Of a DNA stretch of 58,940 nt, positions 25,126 to 33,009 are shown one piece after another. The stretch comes from Desulfotomaculum sp. (GTDB taxonomy: Bacteria; Bacillota; Desulfotomaculia; Desulfotomaculales; Desulfallaceae): the NCBI GenBank assembly GCA_016841675.1, contig JAENYQ010000012.1, positions 1 to 58,940 of the forward strand. Reading direction: 5' to 3'. Numbering within the stretch: the first letter of the stretch is position 1; every line of letters starts with the position of its first letter. The notes beneath the pieces are model-generated. The model ran no database searches and was not told where the DNA came from. It saw nothing but the letters and a program-made list of their open reading frames with translations. The position numbers and the translations under genes were made by a program.

Positions 25126-25850
25126 ACCTGGTAACCTCGCGGTGTAACCATAAAATCGCCTAACCGGCGGGTGGAGCGGTTGCCCACGATAACCGTGCTC
25201 AGCATGTCCACCGGGTGTTCCAGCATGCCCTGCAAATCGGTAATGACCACGGTTTCCTCTTCCCTAGCTGCATTTTTAACAATCCCAACCGGTGTTGTCG
25301 GTGGTTTATGGCGTAAAAATATTTCTTGCGCCTTCTCAATCTGCCAGGTTCTTTTTTTGCTGGCCGGGTTGTATAGAACAATGACAAAGTCTGCCCGGGC
25401 AGCCGCTTCCAATCTCTTTTCGATGGTTTCCCAGGGCGTGAGCAGGTCACTAAGGCTGATTACTGCGAAATCATGCATCAAGGGCGCGCCCAGCTTGGCG
25501 GCCGATGCTGTGGCCGAAGTAATACCCGGGATTACCTCTACGGGAATTTTCCCCAGCAGCCCTTCGGTTTCCATTATTTCAAGCACCAGCCCGGCCATAC
25601 CATACACACCGGGGTCGCCGCTGCTAATTACGGCTACCCGCCGGCCCGAAGAAGCCACTTCCACCGCCTTGCGGCACCGTTCGATCTCTCTGGTCATACC
25701 GGTGCTGATAATCTCTCGTGCACCAATGAAGTCCCTAATTAAATCTATATAAGTTATGTATCCCACAATTACCTCAGCGGAGGCCAGCGCTTCCCGGGCT
25801 TTGATACTCAAGTATTCAATGGCACCGGGGCCGGTACCGATAACAGCTAT
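25122..25850 (-). CDS. cbiH: Cobalt-precorrin-3 C17-methyltransferase with non-standard start
   Basis: SAM-dependent methylation and ring contraction at C17. Body motifs: VGYITYIDLIRDFIGAREII, VAVISSGDPGVYGMAGLVLE and VEVIPGITSATASAAKLGAP. The nearest conventional start, TTG at 25811, would remove the conserved SAM-binding opening. That opening is encoded in frame just upstream as IAVIGTGPGAIEYLSIKARE, beginning with ATA at 25850. GGAGG lies four bases before the ATA, and the ATA overlaps the cbiG stop as ATAG, like the usual ATGA coupling. No ATG, GTG or TTG exists in frame before the preceding stop. An ATA (or ATT, further upstream) start, or a base error, is therefore inferred. Confidence 0.85.
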   Translation of the reverse strand: MAVIGTGPGAIEYLSIKAREALASAEVIVGYITYIDLIRDFIGAREIISTGMTREIERCRKAVEVASSGRRVAVISSGDPGVYGMAGLVLEIMETEGLLGKIPVEVIPGITSATASAAKLGAPLMHDFAVISLSDLLTPWETIEKRLEAAARADFVIVLYNPASKKRTWQIEKAQEIFLRHKPPTTPVGIVKNAAREEETVVITDLQGMLEHPVDMLSTVIVGNRSTRRLGDFMVTPRGYQV

Positions 25851-26908
25851 TGATCCTCCGCTACCGCTATGGTGATGCCCTGAAATTTGTGTTTCGGTAA
25901 TAACAGTTCACCCTTTCTGGAGGCCAGAAGCGCTGCCGGTTCACACACCGCAGGGGCTCCTACCTTTTGATGTACGAATTTTGAAAGCGCTATATTGTGC
26001 TCGGCTTGCTGCAGGAATTGGTTGATCCGGGCCGAGGAAAAAACAACCAGGGGTAGCTGTAAACGTTTGGCTGTACTGCGCAAGCCCGGTTCCTTTTCCT
26101 TGACGTCAATAGTGGCCAGGGCTCGCAGGCTGAGCGGGGAGCACCGGCACAGTTCTAGGGCGGTGTTTAAGGCGGCCATTATCTGATCATCAGCAGTGCC
26201 TGACCGGCACCCTACCCCTGCTATCAGGTTGCGGGGCCGTAGGAAAACAGTATGGGGTTCTTCCCGATCCGGTATGCGGTTGGTGACCACAACATGGTAT
26301 TGGACATCTGCGCAACGGTGCGGGTAATCATCCGGGTAACGGTACTCTATACCGGGTACTCTGGACCGCGTTATTTCTGTGGGGGCATAGAAACAAACAG
26401 TACCGCCATTGACCAGAGCGGTGTTAATTACTTTGGCTGTGGCTGGCGGATCCATGGCCAGGTTGTAAACCCGGGCCAGGTCATCAACCGCCGGCAGACC
26501 GTGCACATCAGTGGCTGTGGTAATAACCGGACGGGCCCCGGTCAGAGTGGCGATTAGCCTGGCCAGTTCATTGGCCCCCCCCAGGTGTCCCGACAAGACA
26601 CTAATTACGTGTTCCCCCGCTTCGTCCAATACTACTACTGCCGGGTCGGTATGCTTATCTTTGATATGAGGAGCAATCATCCTGACCACAATACCCAAGG
26701 CCATGATCAAAATAATGCGGTGGTAGCGGGAAAAAGCTTCTGCCACCGCGGCAGCCAGGGAACTAAAAATAATGGTTTGCTCGGGCCGGGCAAACTCTTT
26801 GCCCGGGGCGTATAAATCCGCCTGTTCACCCTGTAAAACCAGGGATTGTTTGATTTTTAGGGCCAGATTATAACCAGCGGCGGTGAGACAAAAAAGAGCG
26901 GTTTTCAA
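25847..26908 (-). CDS. cbiG: Cobalt-precorrin-5A hydrolase
   Basis: CbiG opens the delta-lactone of cobalt-precorrin-5A, releasing acetaldehyde, a step found only in the anaerobic pathway. The 353-residue product has the N-terminal region (MALGIVVRMIAPHIKDKHTD), HVISVLSGHLGGANELARLI near 107, and the C-terminal core IAGVGCRSGTADDQIMAALN. The start is TTG at 26908, overlapping the cbiF stop as TTGA. Its TAG stop overlaps the proposed cbiH start. Confidence 0.95.
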   Translation of the reverse strand: MKTALFCLTAAGYNLALKIKQSLVLQGEQADLYAPGKEFARPEQTIIFSSLAAAVAEAFSRYHRIILIMALGIVVRMIAPHIKDKHTDPAVVVLDEAGEHVISVLSGHLGGANELARLIATLTGARPVITTATDVHGLPAVDDLARVYNLAMDPPATAKVINTALVNGGTVCFYAPTEITRSRVPGIEYRYPDDYPHRCADVQYHVVVTNRIPDREEPHTVFLRPRNLIAGVGCRSGTADDQIMAALNTALELCRCSPLSLRALATIDVKEKEPGLRSTAKRLQLPLVVFSSARINQFLQQAEHNIALSKFVHQKVGAPAVCEPAALLASRKGELLLPKHKFQGITIAVAEDQ

Positions 26909-27660
26909 TCGTCTTCACCGCGATACCCATGGGCAAAGCCGGCGTCGTAAAGGTACGAGGGACGATAACCGGCGCTGAGGGCTTCGCCAACGATAATCAT
27001 GGCGGTGCGGGTAATTCCGGAAGCATGCGTTTTAGCTGCAATATCCGCTAGAGTGCCTACAAGCGCACGTTCTCCGGGCCAGGAGGCCTTTTCCACCACT
27101 GCCGCCGGTGTTTCATCAGCATAGCCTCCGGCTATAAGCTCCGCGGCTAGCTTGTCCAGCATATGTACGCTAAGAAATATGCACATGGTAGCCCGGTGAG
27201 CGGCCAGGGAGCGAATGGACTCTCTTTCCGGCACCGGGGTGCGGCCCCCCATTCTGGTCAGAATAACGGTTTGGGTGACACCAGGCAGGGTAAGTTCGTG
27301 GGGTATAGCTGCCGCGGCAGCTAAAAAAGAGCTGACGCCGGGAACTACTTTGTAGGGCACCGCCTCCCGGTCCAGGATGTCCATCTGTTCTTGGATGGCG
27401 CCATAAAGGGACGGATCGCCGGTGTGCAGTCGCACCACCGCTTTACCGGCCCGGTACGCCTCAACCATAACCCCGGTTATTTCATCCAGGGTCATAGTGG
27501 CGCTGTTGTGTATTTCGGTACCCTGGGCACACATGTCCAGCAGTTCCGGATTTACGAGGGACCCGGCGTATATGACAACCTGGGCCCGGCTCAGCACTTT
27601 AGCTCCCTTAACCGTAATCAATTCCGGGTCACCGGGCCCGGCGCCCACGAAATAAATCAT
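26905..27660 (-). CDS. cbiF: Cobalt-precorrin-4 C11-methyltransferase
   Basis: SAM-dependent tetrapyrrole methylase of 251 residues. It shows the opening VGAGPGDPELITVKGAKVL, the middle block VVRLHTGDPSLYGAIQEQMD and VPYKVVPGVSSFLAAAAAIP, then LPGVTQTVILTRMGGRTPVP, which is diagnostic for CbiF/CobM. ATG at 27660 follows AAGGGATGG. It lies 31 bp downstream of cbiL. Confidence 0.95.
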   Translation of the reverse strand: MIYFVGAGPGDPELITVKGAKVLSRAQVVIYAGSLVNPELLDMCAQGTEIHNSATMTLDEITGVMVEAYRAGKAVVRLHTGDPSLYGAIQEQMDILDREAVPYKVVPGVSSFLAAAAAIPHELTLPGVTQTVILTRMGGRTPVPERESIRSLAAHRATMCIFLSVHMLDKLAAELIAGGYADETPAAVVEKASWPGERALVGTLADIAAKTHASGITRTAMIIVGEALSAGYRPSYLYDAGFAHGYRGEDD

Positions 27661-27691
27661 TTATCCATCCCTTTCGCATGGTCCCCTTTTC

Positions 27692-28408
27692 TTATTGGGA
27701 CTTGCTTTTTTTAACTACTAGCAATGACATGTAATGCAATTTTTGCTCCAGCACCGTTTCCGGTTTAGCGGTGGTAAACTGATCCGGGTAACCGCAGCGG
27801 CTGACAAAGAATGTTTGCACATTATCATACTGCTTCAGGAACTGCATTAATTCAGGCATCCGGCGGCTTACTTTCATCAATACCACAGTGTCAAAAACAT
27901 CAATTATGTTTTTCAGGTCGTCCAGGTTGTACGCGGCCGGCACGACCGCCAGTTTTTCATCGCCTTCCACGAGCGGTTCTAAAAGGGCAGCCGGGCAGGC
28001 CGTTATGGAAGATACCCCGGGCACGATTTCCACAGCCACTTGGGGGTAATTGACCTTGATAAACCTGAGCAGATAGCCAAATGTACTGTACAGGGTGGGG
28101 TCGCCGATAGTAATGAAGGCTACATCCTGTCCAGTCATTAATTTTTCGGCGACCTGTTGTCCCGCGTTTTGCCAGCTTTGTTCCAGAACTTCGCGGTCCA
28201 TGGACATGGGAAACTCCAGTTCCAGAAGGTTATGTTCCCGGTCAGCCACCGCCTTGACCACCGACATGGCCAGGCTTTCGTTTTCCAGGCGTGATTTGGG
28301 TACACAAAGTACATCGACCCGGGAAAGTATTTTTTGGGCTTTCAAGGTGATCAGTTCCGGGTCGCCTGGTCCCACCCCAATGCCGTAAAATATGCCTGTC
28401 AAATTCAT
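27692..28408 (-). CDS. cbiL: Cobalt-precorrin-2 C20-methyltransferase
   Basis: First methylase of the corrin branch after cobalt insertion. The 238-residue product has GVGPGDPELITLKAQKILSR, VAFITIGDPTLYSTFGYLLR and VEIVPGVSSITACPAALLEP. The assigned ATG at 28408 abuts the GGAGG ribosome site; an in-frame TTG two codons later (28402) has better spacing and may be the real start. Confidence 0.94.
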   Translation of the reverse strand: MNLTGIFYGIGVGPGDPELITLKAQKILSRVDVLCVPKSRLENESLAMSVVKAVADREHNLLELEFPMSMDREVLEQSWQNAGQQVAEKLMTGQDVAFITIGDPTLYSTFGYLLRFIKVNYPQVAVEIVPGVSSITACPAALLEPLVEGDEKLAVVPAAYNLDDLKNIIDVFDTVVLMKVSRRMPELMQFLKQYDNVQTFFVSRCGYPDQFTTAKPETVLEQKLHYMSLLVVKKSKSQ

Positions 28409-28452
28409 TCCTCCATTAACTGTTAAAAATAATGGTTCAAGGGGTGCCTATT

Positions 28453-29040
28453 TCATTGCTTGTCCAGGGTGATGATGCATACCGGGTTTAACGCCCGCCA
28501 CATGTGCACTTGGCCGGCTGGAACGGATCGGGAAACCTGCAGCTGAACTATTTCGCACCGCCACCCTTCGGGCGGGACGATTAAACCGGCCACGGTTTCC
28601 AGGGTCACGGCATTGATGACAATGCGCCCGTCCGGCACCATTCTTTTTAGCACATACGCCAATATTTCCGCCAGCCTGCCACCGCTGCCGCCGATTAGCA
28701 CGCGGTGTGGCGAGGGCAGTTCTTTTAACACCGCCGGAGCTTCCCCCGCCACGGGAACCACGTTATCAAGTCCGAACCGGCGGGTGTTTTGGACAATCAG
28801 CTCAATGCCCGCCGGGTTTTTTTCTACGGCGTACACGGTGCCGCCTGGTGTCAGCCGGGCGGCTTCCACTGATAACGATCCCGTACCCGCACCGACGTCC
28901 CAGATAATCTGCCCCGCTGCAGGCCTGACTTTAGCCAGGGTGACCACTCGTATTTCTTCTTTGGTCATGGGGATTTTGCCCCTGATAAACATGTCATCCG
29001 GAATGCCCGGGGTTAGATAAGGCCATCGTTTATTTTTCAT
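28453..29040 (-). CDS. cbiT: Cobalt-precorrin-6B C15-methyltransferase (decarboxylating)
   Basis: A Rossmann-fold methyltransferase of 195 residues that methylates C15 and decarboxylates the C12 acetate. Seen: GIPDDMFIRGKIPMTKEEIR at the N-terminus, characteristic of CbiT, then motif I IIWDVGAGTGSLSVEAARL and VLIGGSGGRLAEIL. It is a separate gene from cbiE and overlaps its end by 11 bp, in contrast to the fused CobL of aerobic producers. Confidence 0.94.
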   Translation of the reverse strand: MKNKRWPYLTPGIPDDMFIRGKIPMTKEEIRVVTLAKVRPAAGQIIWDVGAGTGSLSVEAARLTPGGTVYAVEKNPAGIELIVQNTRRFGLDNVVPVAGEAPAVLKELPSPHRVLIGGSGGRLAEILAYVLKRMVPDGRIVINAVTLETVAGLIVPPEGWRCEIVQLQVSRSVPAGQVHMWRALNPVCIITLDKQ

Positions 29041-29665
29041 TAATAATCACCATGATACAGTTACTTGAGGACCATTGCTCTGCTGCGGCCAGTTCTTTTA
29101 AAGTGGTGGTGGTCAAAGATTCGTCATTATAGGACAGGTTGCAGGCCACATGTACCGACAAGTCACCAATTCCCCCGCCCAGCAACGCCCGGGCCAGTGC
29201 GGGGGGGGTGTTTTGCGGATCGGTAAGCGTAATCACCTTGGCATGCTTATTTACTGCTGCCACCAAAGCCGCCGGATCACGTCCGTGACAACTGGTCAGA
29301 CAGGCATCTTCCCAGGATATGCCAAGCTTGGCGCAGCCCAATTGGAATGATGATATACCGGGCACTACCTCAGGCCGCAGTCCCGGGAGACGGCGCTTCA
29401 AGGTGGACAGAATACCGTAAAACCCCGGGTCGCCTGAAGCCAGCACGACCACGTGTTTTCCGGCTGCCACGTTTGCTTCTATAATATCCACTAGCGGTGC
29501 CATATCCGCGGTGATTGGATATTTTTCCACCGTCAGGTGGTTGTACATATCCAGGTGTCGGCGCCCGCCGATCAAGATGTCAGCCTGGTTAATAGCGTGT
29601 TCTGCGGCTTCGGTCAGATAATCTCTGCTGCCCGGGCCCAATCCAACTACAGTTATACCCGCCAT
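29030..29665 (-). CDS. cbiE: Cobalt-precorrin-7 C5-methyltransferase
   Basis: Tetrapyrrole methylase of 211 residues that adds the C5 methyl. Motifs: VVGLGPGSRDYLTEAAEHAI, VVVLASGDPGFYGILSTL, PEVVPGISSFQLGCAKLGIS and SCHGRD. Its start overlaps the cbiD stop by 13 bp and its end overlaps cbiT, so D-E-T are coupled. Confidence 0.94.
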   Translation of the reverse strand: MAGITVVGLGPGSRDYLTEAAEHAINQADILIGGRRHLDMYNHLTVEKYPITADMAPLVDIIEANVAAGKHVVVLASGDPGFYGILSTLKRRLPGLRPEVVPGISSFQLGCAKLGISWEDACLTSCHGRDPAALVAAVNKHAKVITLTDPQNTPPALARALLGGGIGDLSVHVACNLSYNDESLTTTTLKELAAAEQWSSSNCIMVIINEK

Positions 29666-30756
29666 CCCAACTCACGTCCTATCTCGCGGGCCTGCCGGTC
29701 AGCAGCCACCAGCCTGCCGTCCATAGAAAGCAGAGCGGTACCCACCACCAGTTGGCCTCTTACATGTTCGGCAGCCCTGGCGCTGGTCCGCTTGGCAGCC
29801 AGTTCAAGTACTTCAAGCAGATTATGTTCCGCTAATATTTGGGTCATCGCCTCGGTGGTGTTGCAGCTCATTAGGGAACGCACAGTTTCACGCTCGGCAC
29901 CCAGGTAAGCGGCCAAGGCGGCCATGATTTCGCCTCTAGCATCGGCCACGCGGCTGTGGGTGTGGAATATACCCGCCGCTACTTTAATCAGCTTGCCGTG
30001 GTGGCCCCATAACAATACTTTTCTAACGCCCTTATCTACACATGCGTTCAACATAAAGCCTACAAAATTACTCATTTCCACTACTGCTTTTTCAGGCAGG
30101 CCGTAGTTTACCGCGTTGCGGTAACCCATCCGGCCCGGCGTAAGCACCACTGTTTCGTAACCGGCCGCCATAGCCAGGTCGACCTGAGGGGCCAGAGAAT
30201 CTTTAAAAGCATCCTCGGACATGGGCCGCACGATGCCGGTGGTGCCCAGGATGGATATGCCCCCCACGATGCCCATCCGTGGGTTCAAGGTGCGCTCGGC
30301 TGCTTTGGCCCCACCAGGCACGCTGATGGTTACGGTACAGCCGTAATTTTCCGGTAGTACTTCGGCTAGGGCGGTTCTAATCATCTTCTCGGGCACCGGG
30401 TTGATGGCGGGGCTCCCTACCGGCACCTGCAATCCCGGGCGGGTCACCGTGCCTACTCCTTCCCCGCCGCTTATAGATACTGAACCCTTTGCGGTGGTGG
30501 AGACAGATACAGTGATGGCCAGTCCATGGGTGACGTCCGGGTCATCGCCGCCGTCTTTGATCACCACGGCCCCTTTACCATCGGGCAGATCAAAATAATG
30601 GCTGATTGGTATTTCTATGATGTCTCCGGCGGGATTGCTAACCGTCACGTAATCGGGATACAAACCTGCCCAAAGGGCGCTGGCTGCTGCTTTGGCGGCC
30701 GCTGCCGCCGAAGCCCCGGTGGTGATGCCGGTGCGTAGTTTTTTATTACGGGGCAT
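29653..30756 (-). CDS. cbiD: Cobalt-precorrin-5B C1-methyltransferase
   Basis: CbiD methylates C1 in the anaerobic pathway. The 367-residue product has RTGITTGASAAAAAKAA at the N-terminus (many homologues read TGTCA here), GGEGVGTVTRPGLQVPVGSP near 105, GGISILGTTGIVRPMSEDA and LLWGHHGKLIKVAAGIFHTH. It is the first cbi gene. ATG at 30756 follows AAGGAGA. Only 63 bp separate it from dnaC, leaving no room for a cobalamin riboswitch. Confidence 0.95.
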   Translation of the reverse strand: MPRNKKLRTGITTGASAAAAAKAAASALWAGLYPDYVTVSNPAGDIIEIPISHYFDLPDGKGAVVIKDGGDDPDVTHGLAITVSVSTTAKGSVSISGGEGVGTVTRPGLQVPVGSPAINPVPEKMIRTALAEVLPENYGCTVTISVPGGAKAAERTLNPRMGIVGGISILGTTGIVRPMSEDAFKDSLAPQVDLAMAAGYETVVLTPGRMGYRNAVNYGLPEKAVVEMSNFVGFMLNACVDKGVRKVLLWGHHGKLIKVAAGIFHTHSRVADARGEIMAALAAYLGAERETVRSLMSCNTTEAMTQILAEHNLLEVLELAAKRTSARAAEHVRGQLVVGTALLSMDGRLVAADRQAREIGRELGWRV

Positions 30757-30819
30757 AGTGTCTCCTTGACCAATAAACCTGCTCCGGGACAGAACAGGCC
30801 GGTTAAATCTAAAACCTGC

Positions 30820-31548
30820 CTACCGCCTGGCCTCCTGCATACGGATATCCACATCCACCAGCAGGCGGTAAGGACGGCACATTTGGAAAATGCGGGACGT
30901 TGTCCTTTCACCCAGGTAATCATCCAAATCTTCCAGGTTGATGTTGCTGGTAATAATCGTGGGCAAAAGGTAGTTTAAACGGTAATTAATAATTGAATAA
31001 ATCTTATTTCTAGTCCAGTCAGTGTAATTGTGCGCCCCCAGGTCATCCAGTATTAATAGCGGGACTTCCCGGGCGGTATCAAGCAGTTGGGTCTCGGTGA
31101 CTGTATTTAAACGATTGATATCATAAGTGGCTTTAATTTGGTCCAGCAGATCAGGGACAACTGCAAAAAGCAGGGTTTTGTTTTGGCCCAGCAGAGTGTT
31201 GGCAATGCAGCAGGCCAAAAAGGTTTTACCGCTGCCCACTGGGCCGGTAAATAGTAACCCTGGAATATGCATATCTTCTAGGTAGTCGCTGATAAATTTT
31301 TTGGCCGCCTGCAAGGTAGTGGAAGCCGAGCTTCGATAAGAAATTTTTTTAACCGGATCGATTTTATGATCAGAATAATACTTAAGCTGAAAACTTTCAA
31401 AAGTATACGTGCTCATTTTAGGTGGAATTCGTGATGCTTTAAATCGATTGTAAACCAAGCGTTGTTTAACGCATGGGCATTGTTCCGCTTCGTTGTCACG
31501 GATGATCAACCCGCGGCCTGCGCAAAGATTACACTGTTCGGACAACAC
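30820..31548 (-). CDS. DnaC/DnaI-type helicase loader ATPase
   Basis: An AAA+ ATPase of 242 residues that probably loads the replicative helicase. It has an N-terminal cysteine cluster (CNLCAGRGLIIRDNEAEQCPC) that could bind zinc, Walker A GPVGSGKTFLACCIA near 102, and Walker B LLILDDLGAHNYTDW. An IstB-type transposition helper is the alternative, but the DnaD neighbour and absence of a transposase argue for replication. Start codons GTG (31548) and TTG (31545) are adjacent after AGGGG. Confidence 0.85.
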   Translation of the reverse strand: MLSEQCNLCAGRGLIIRDNEAEQCPCVKQRLVYNRFKASRIPPKMSTYTFESFQLKYYSDHKIDPVKKISYRSSASTTLQAAKKFISDYLEDMHIPGLLFTGPVGSGKTFLACCIANTLLGQNKTLLFAVVPDLLDQIKATYDINRLNTVTETQLLDTAREVPLLILDDLGAHNYTDWTRNKIYSIINYRLNYLLPTIITSNINLEDLDDYLGERTTSRIFQMCRPYRLLVDVDIRMQEARR

Positions 31549-31572
31549 CGGACAACCCCTTATTTCTTAGGT

Positions 31573-31760
31573 ATTCAGAATTCAGGAGTCAGAATTCAGA
31601 ATATCCCGTGATAATACTTCAATTTACCAATCTGTTGGGTAAAAATATTATGATTCACTTGAAGGTGATAAACAGCAAGCATGAAATAAGTGTGACTTTT
31701 GCCGTCAGCAAACGCTTTTGCTTTTCTTTTATTCTGAATTCTGACTCCTGACTCCTGAAT
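31573..31760. repeat. Inverted arms flanking 128 bp between dnaD and dnaC
   Basis: attcagaattcaggagtcag at about 31573 and its near-complement attctgaattctgactcctg at 31731-31760 enclose an AT-rich segment without a gene. The right arm reaches to within three bases of the dnaD stop codon. It looks like a small insertion in the dnaD-dnaC spacer. Confidence 0.6.
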
Positions 31761-31762
31761 AA

Positions 31763-32536
31763 TTAACTCATATACAGGGACTGGATCATACTCTTCTTGT
31801 TGTTCTCTTTACCCCGGGCTCCCTGCTTGGAGCTGCTGTGCCGGTTTTTAAACCGTTTGTCGTATTCTTCCACGTCGCCCGGGTTGCGCAAATTATTTTT
31901 TTCCCATTCCAGCAAGATGCTGTCAATGTACTTAAAGTTGTGTTTACCCATCATCACAGCTTTGCGCAGTGCCTCCAGGACCATGTTAGAGTTAAGCTTA
32001 GTGGACCAAAGGTTAATTTGTTCCACTTCCATGGGTGATAATGGGCGCCCAAATTCTTTTTCAAAACTGCTATATAGATTCACGGCCGCGCCGGGTTCAT
32101 TTTCCATCATCTTACTAAGCCGCTCGTTTTCTCTAACTCTAATACAAGCCCATATTTCGGATAGTTTTTCAAACAGCGGTTCAAAGTCGTAGCCCTTGAT
32201 CACCAGGTGTCTACCGTCGTCGTAAAAATCGGTCACTCTAAGCATTTCCTTTTGCAACAAGCTTTCCAGATCAGCGGTAATTTGTTCTTCGTTTTTTTGC
32301 ATCACATTACCCAGTTCTTTAAGCGATGGCAGAAAATTTTTGTCTTCGGTACGCAGCCTAAATAATTGAATAACCAACATCATTTCGGTGTCTGAAATAC
32401 CCATATTTTTATATAGCTTAAGTAACAAATTTGGAATGGATGTAAAACCCTGAATGAAAAGGTCCGTTCCAAAGGCGGCGGTAATGTTACCTTTTTTGTA
32501 TTTTTTTACTGTCCTTGCCTGCCCGGTGTTTTCCAT
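31763..32536 (-). CDS. DnaD-domain replication initiation protein
   Basis: A 257-residue protein. Its N-terminal half is a winged-helix replication-initiation domain. The C-terminal half is the DnaD/DnaB2 domain, with YSSFEKEFGRPLSPMEVEQI, the YI of FKYIDSILLEWEKNNLRN and a basic tail. DnaD acts with the helicase loader in primosome assembly, and the loader gene follows here. ATG at 32536 follows AAAGGAGA by eleven bases, and a promoter is seen at 32592-32620. Confidence 0.88.
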   Translation of the reverse strand: MENTGQARTVKKYKKGNITAAFGTDLFIQGFTSIPNLLLKLYKNMGISDTEMMLVIQLFRLRTEDKNFLPSLKELGNVMQKNEEQITADLESLLQKEMLRVTDFYDDGRHLVIKGYDFEPLFEKLSEIWACIRVRENERLSKMMENEPGAAVNLYSSFEKEFGRPLSPMEVEQINLWSTKLNSNMVLEALRKAVMMGKHNFKYIDSILLEWEKNNLRNPGDVEEYDKRFKNRHSSSKQGARGKENNKKSMIQSLYMS

Positions 32537-32591
32537 TCCTAAAATCTCTCCTTTAATTGAGAACATTTCATCGGGGACATCATTCTAACAT

Positions 32592-32620
32592 ATTTTATGG
32601 TACCATGGTAGGTTTGTCCA
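32592..32620 (-). promoter_or_regulatory. Promoter of dnaD (possibly of dnaD-dnaC-cbi)
   Basis: TGGACA (32620-32615), 17 bases, TAAAAT (32597-32592) on the minus strand, about 56 bp before the dnaD start. No other clear promoter is seen before cbiD. Confidence 0.6.
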
Positions 32621-32659
32621 CTACATTATCCGGTCATGGTTTCGACAGGTGCTCTTAAA

Positions 32660-32796
32660 TCAGACAATTTTGGCACCCAACACCGATTCCATTTGCTGCA
32701 ACGCCCAGATGTGTGCCTCATGATCAAAGCTGGCTACCCCGTCACGGTAAACAGTTCAATAACCTTGCCATCCACCGGCGGAGTGGTTAATATCAT
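32660..32796 (-). pseudogene. Possible remnant of a small gene
   Basis: ATG at 32796 follows a good TTTGGAGGG site and opens MILTTPPVDGKVIELFTVTG, closed by TAG at 32734. A second frame continues immediately as VASFDHEAHIWALQQMESVL, ending at 32660. The join looks like a frameshift in a short gene. I do not recognise the family. Confidence 0.35.
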
Positions 32797-32898
32797 GGCA
32801 ATCCCTCCAAAATATACACCCTTTATTATTTACGTCAGTGAGCATAACAATCCTGCTTGACTCTCATTTTGGAACCAATAAATTATTCTTAGCATTTA

Positions 32899-32928
32899 TT
32901 GTCAGGATAGTACATTATGTGTTATCAT
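32899..32928 (+). promoter_or_regulatory. Possible promoter of gapA
   Basis: TTGTCA (32899-32904), 18 bases, TATCAT (32923-32928), about 80 bp upstream of the gapA start. Confidence 0.45.
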
Positions 32929-33009
32929 TTTCACTAACTCTTAAAACCTTGCCCAGCTTAATTTGTTAGAAAGTTCGTTAATAAATTTCTTAAAGGAGTG
33001 AAATAATTC

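Noticed and set aside
30757-30819. Cobalamin riboswitch before cbiD
   Set aside because: The gap is only 63 bp and lacks B12-box features.
30820-31548. IstB transposition helper
   Set aside because: No istA or other transposase is adjacent, and a dnaD gene lies directly upstream, so a replication helicase loader is more likely.
32636-32860. 74-residue plus-strand frame
   Set aside because: No ribosome site; the opposite strand has a better start context.
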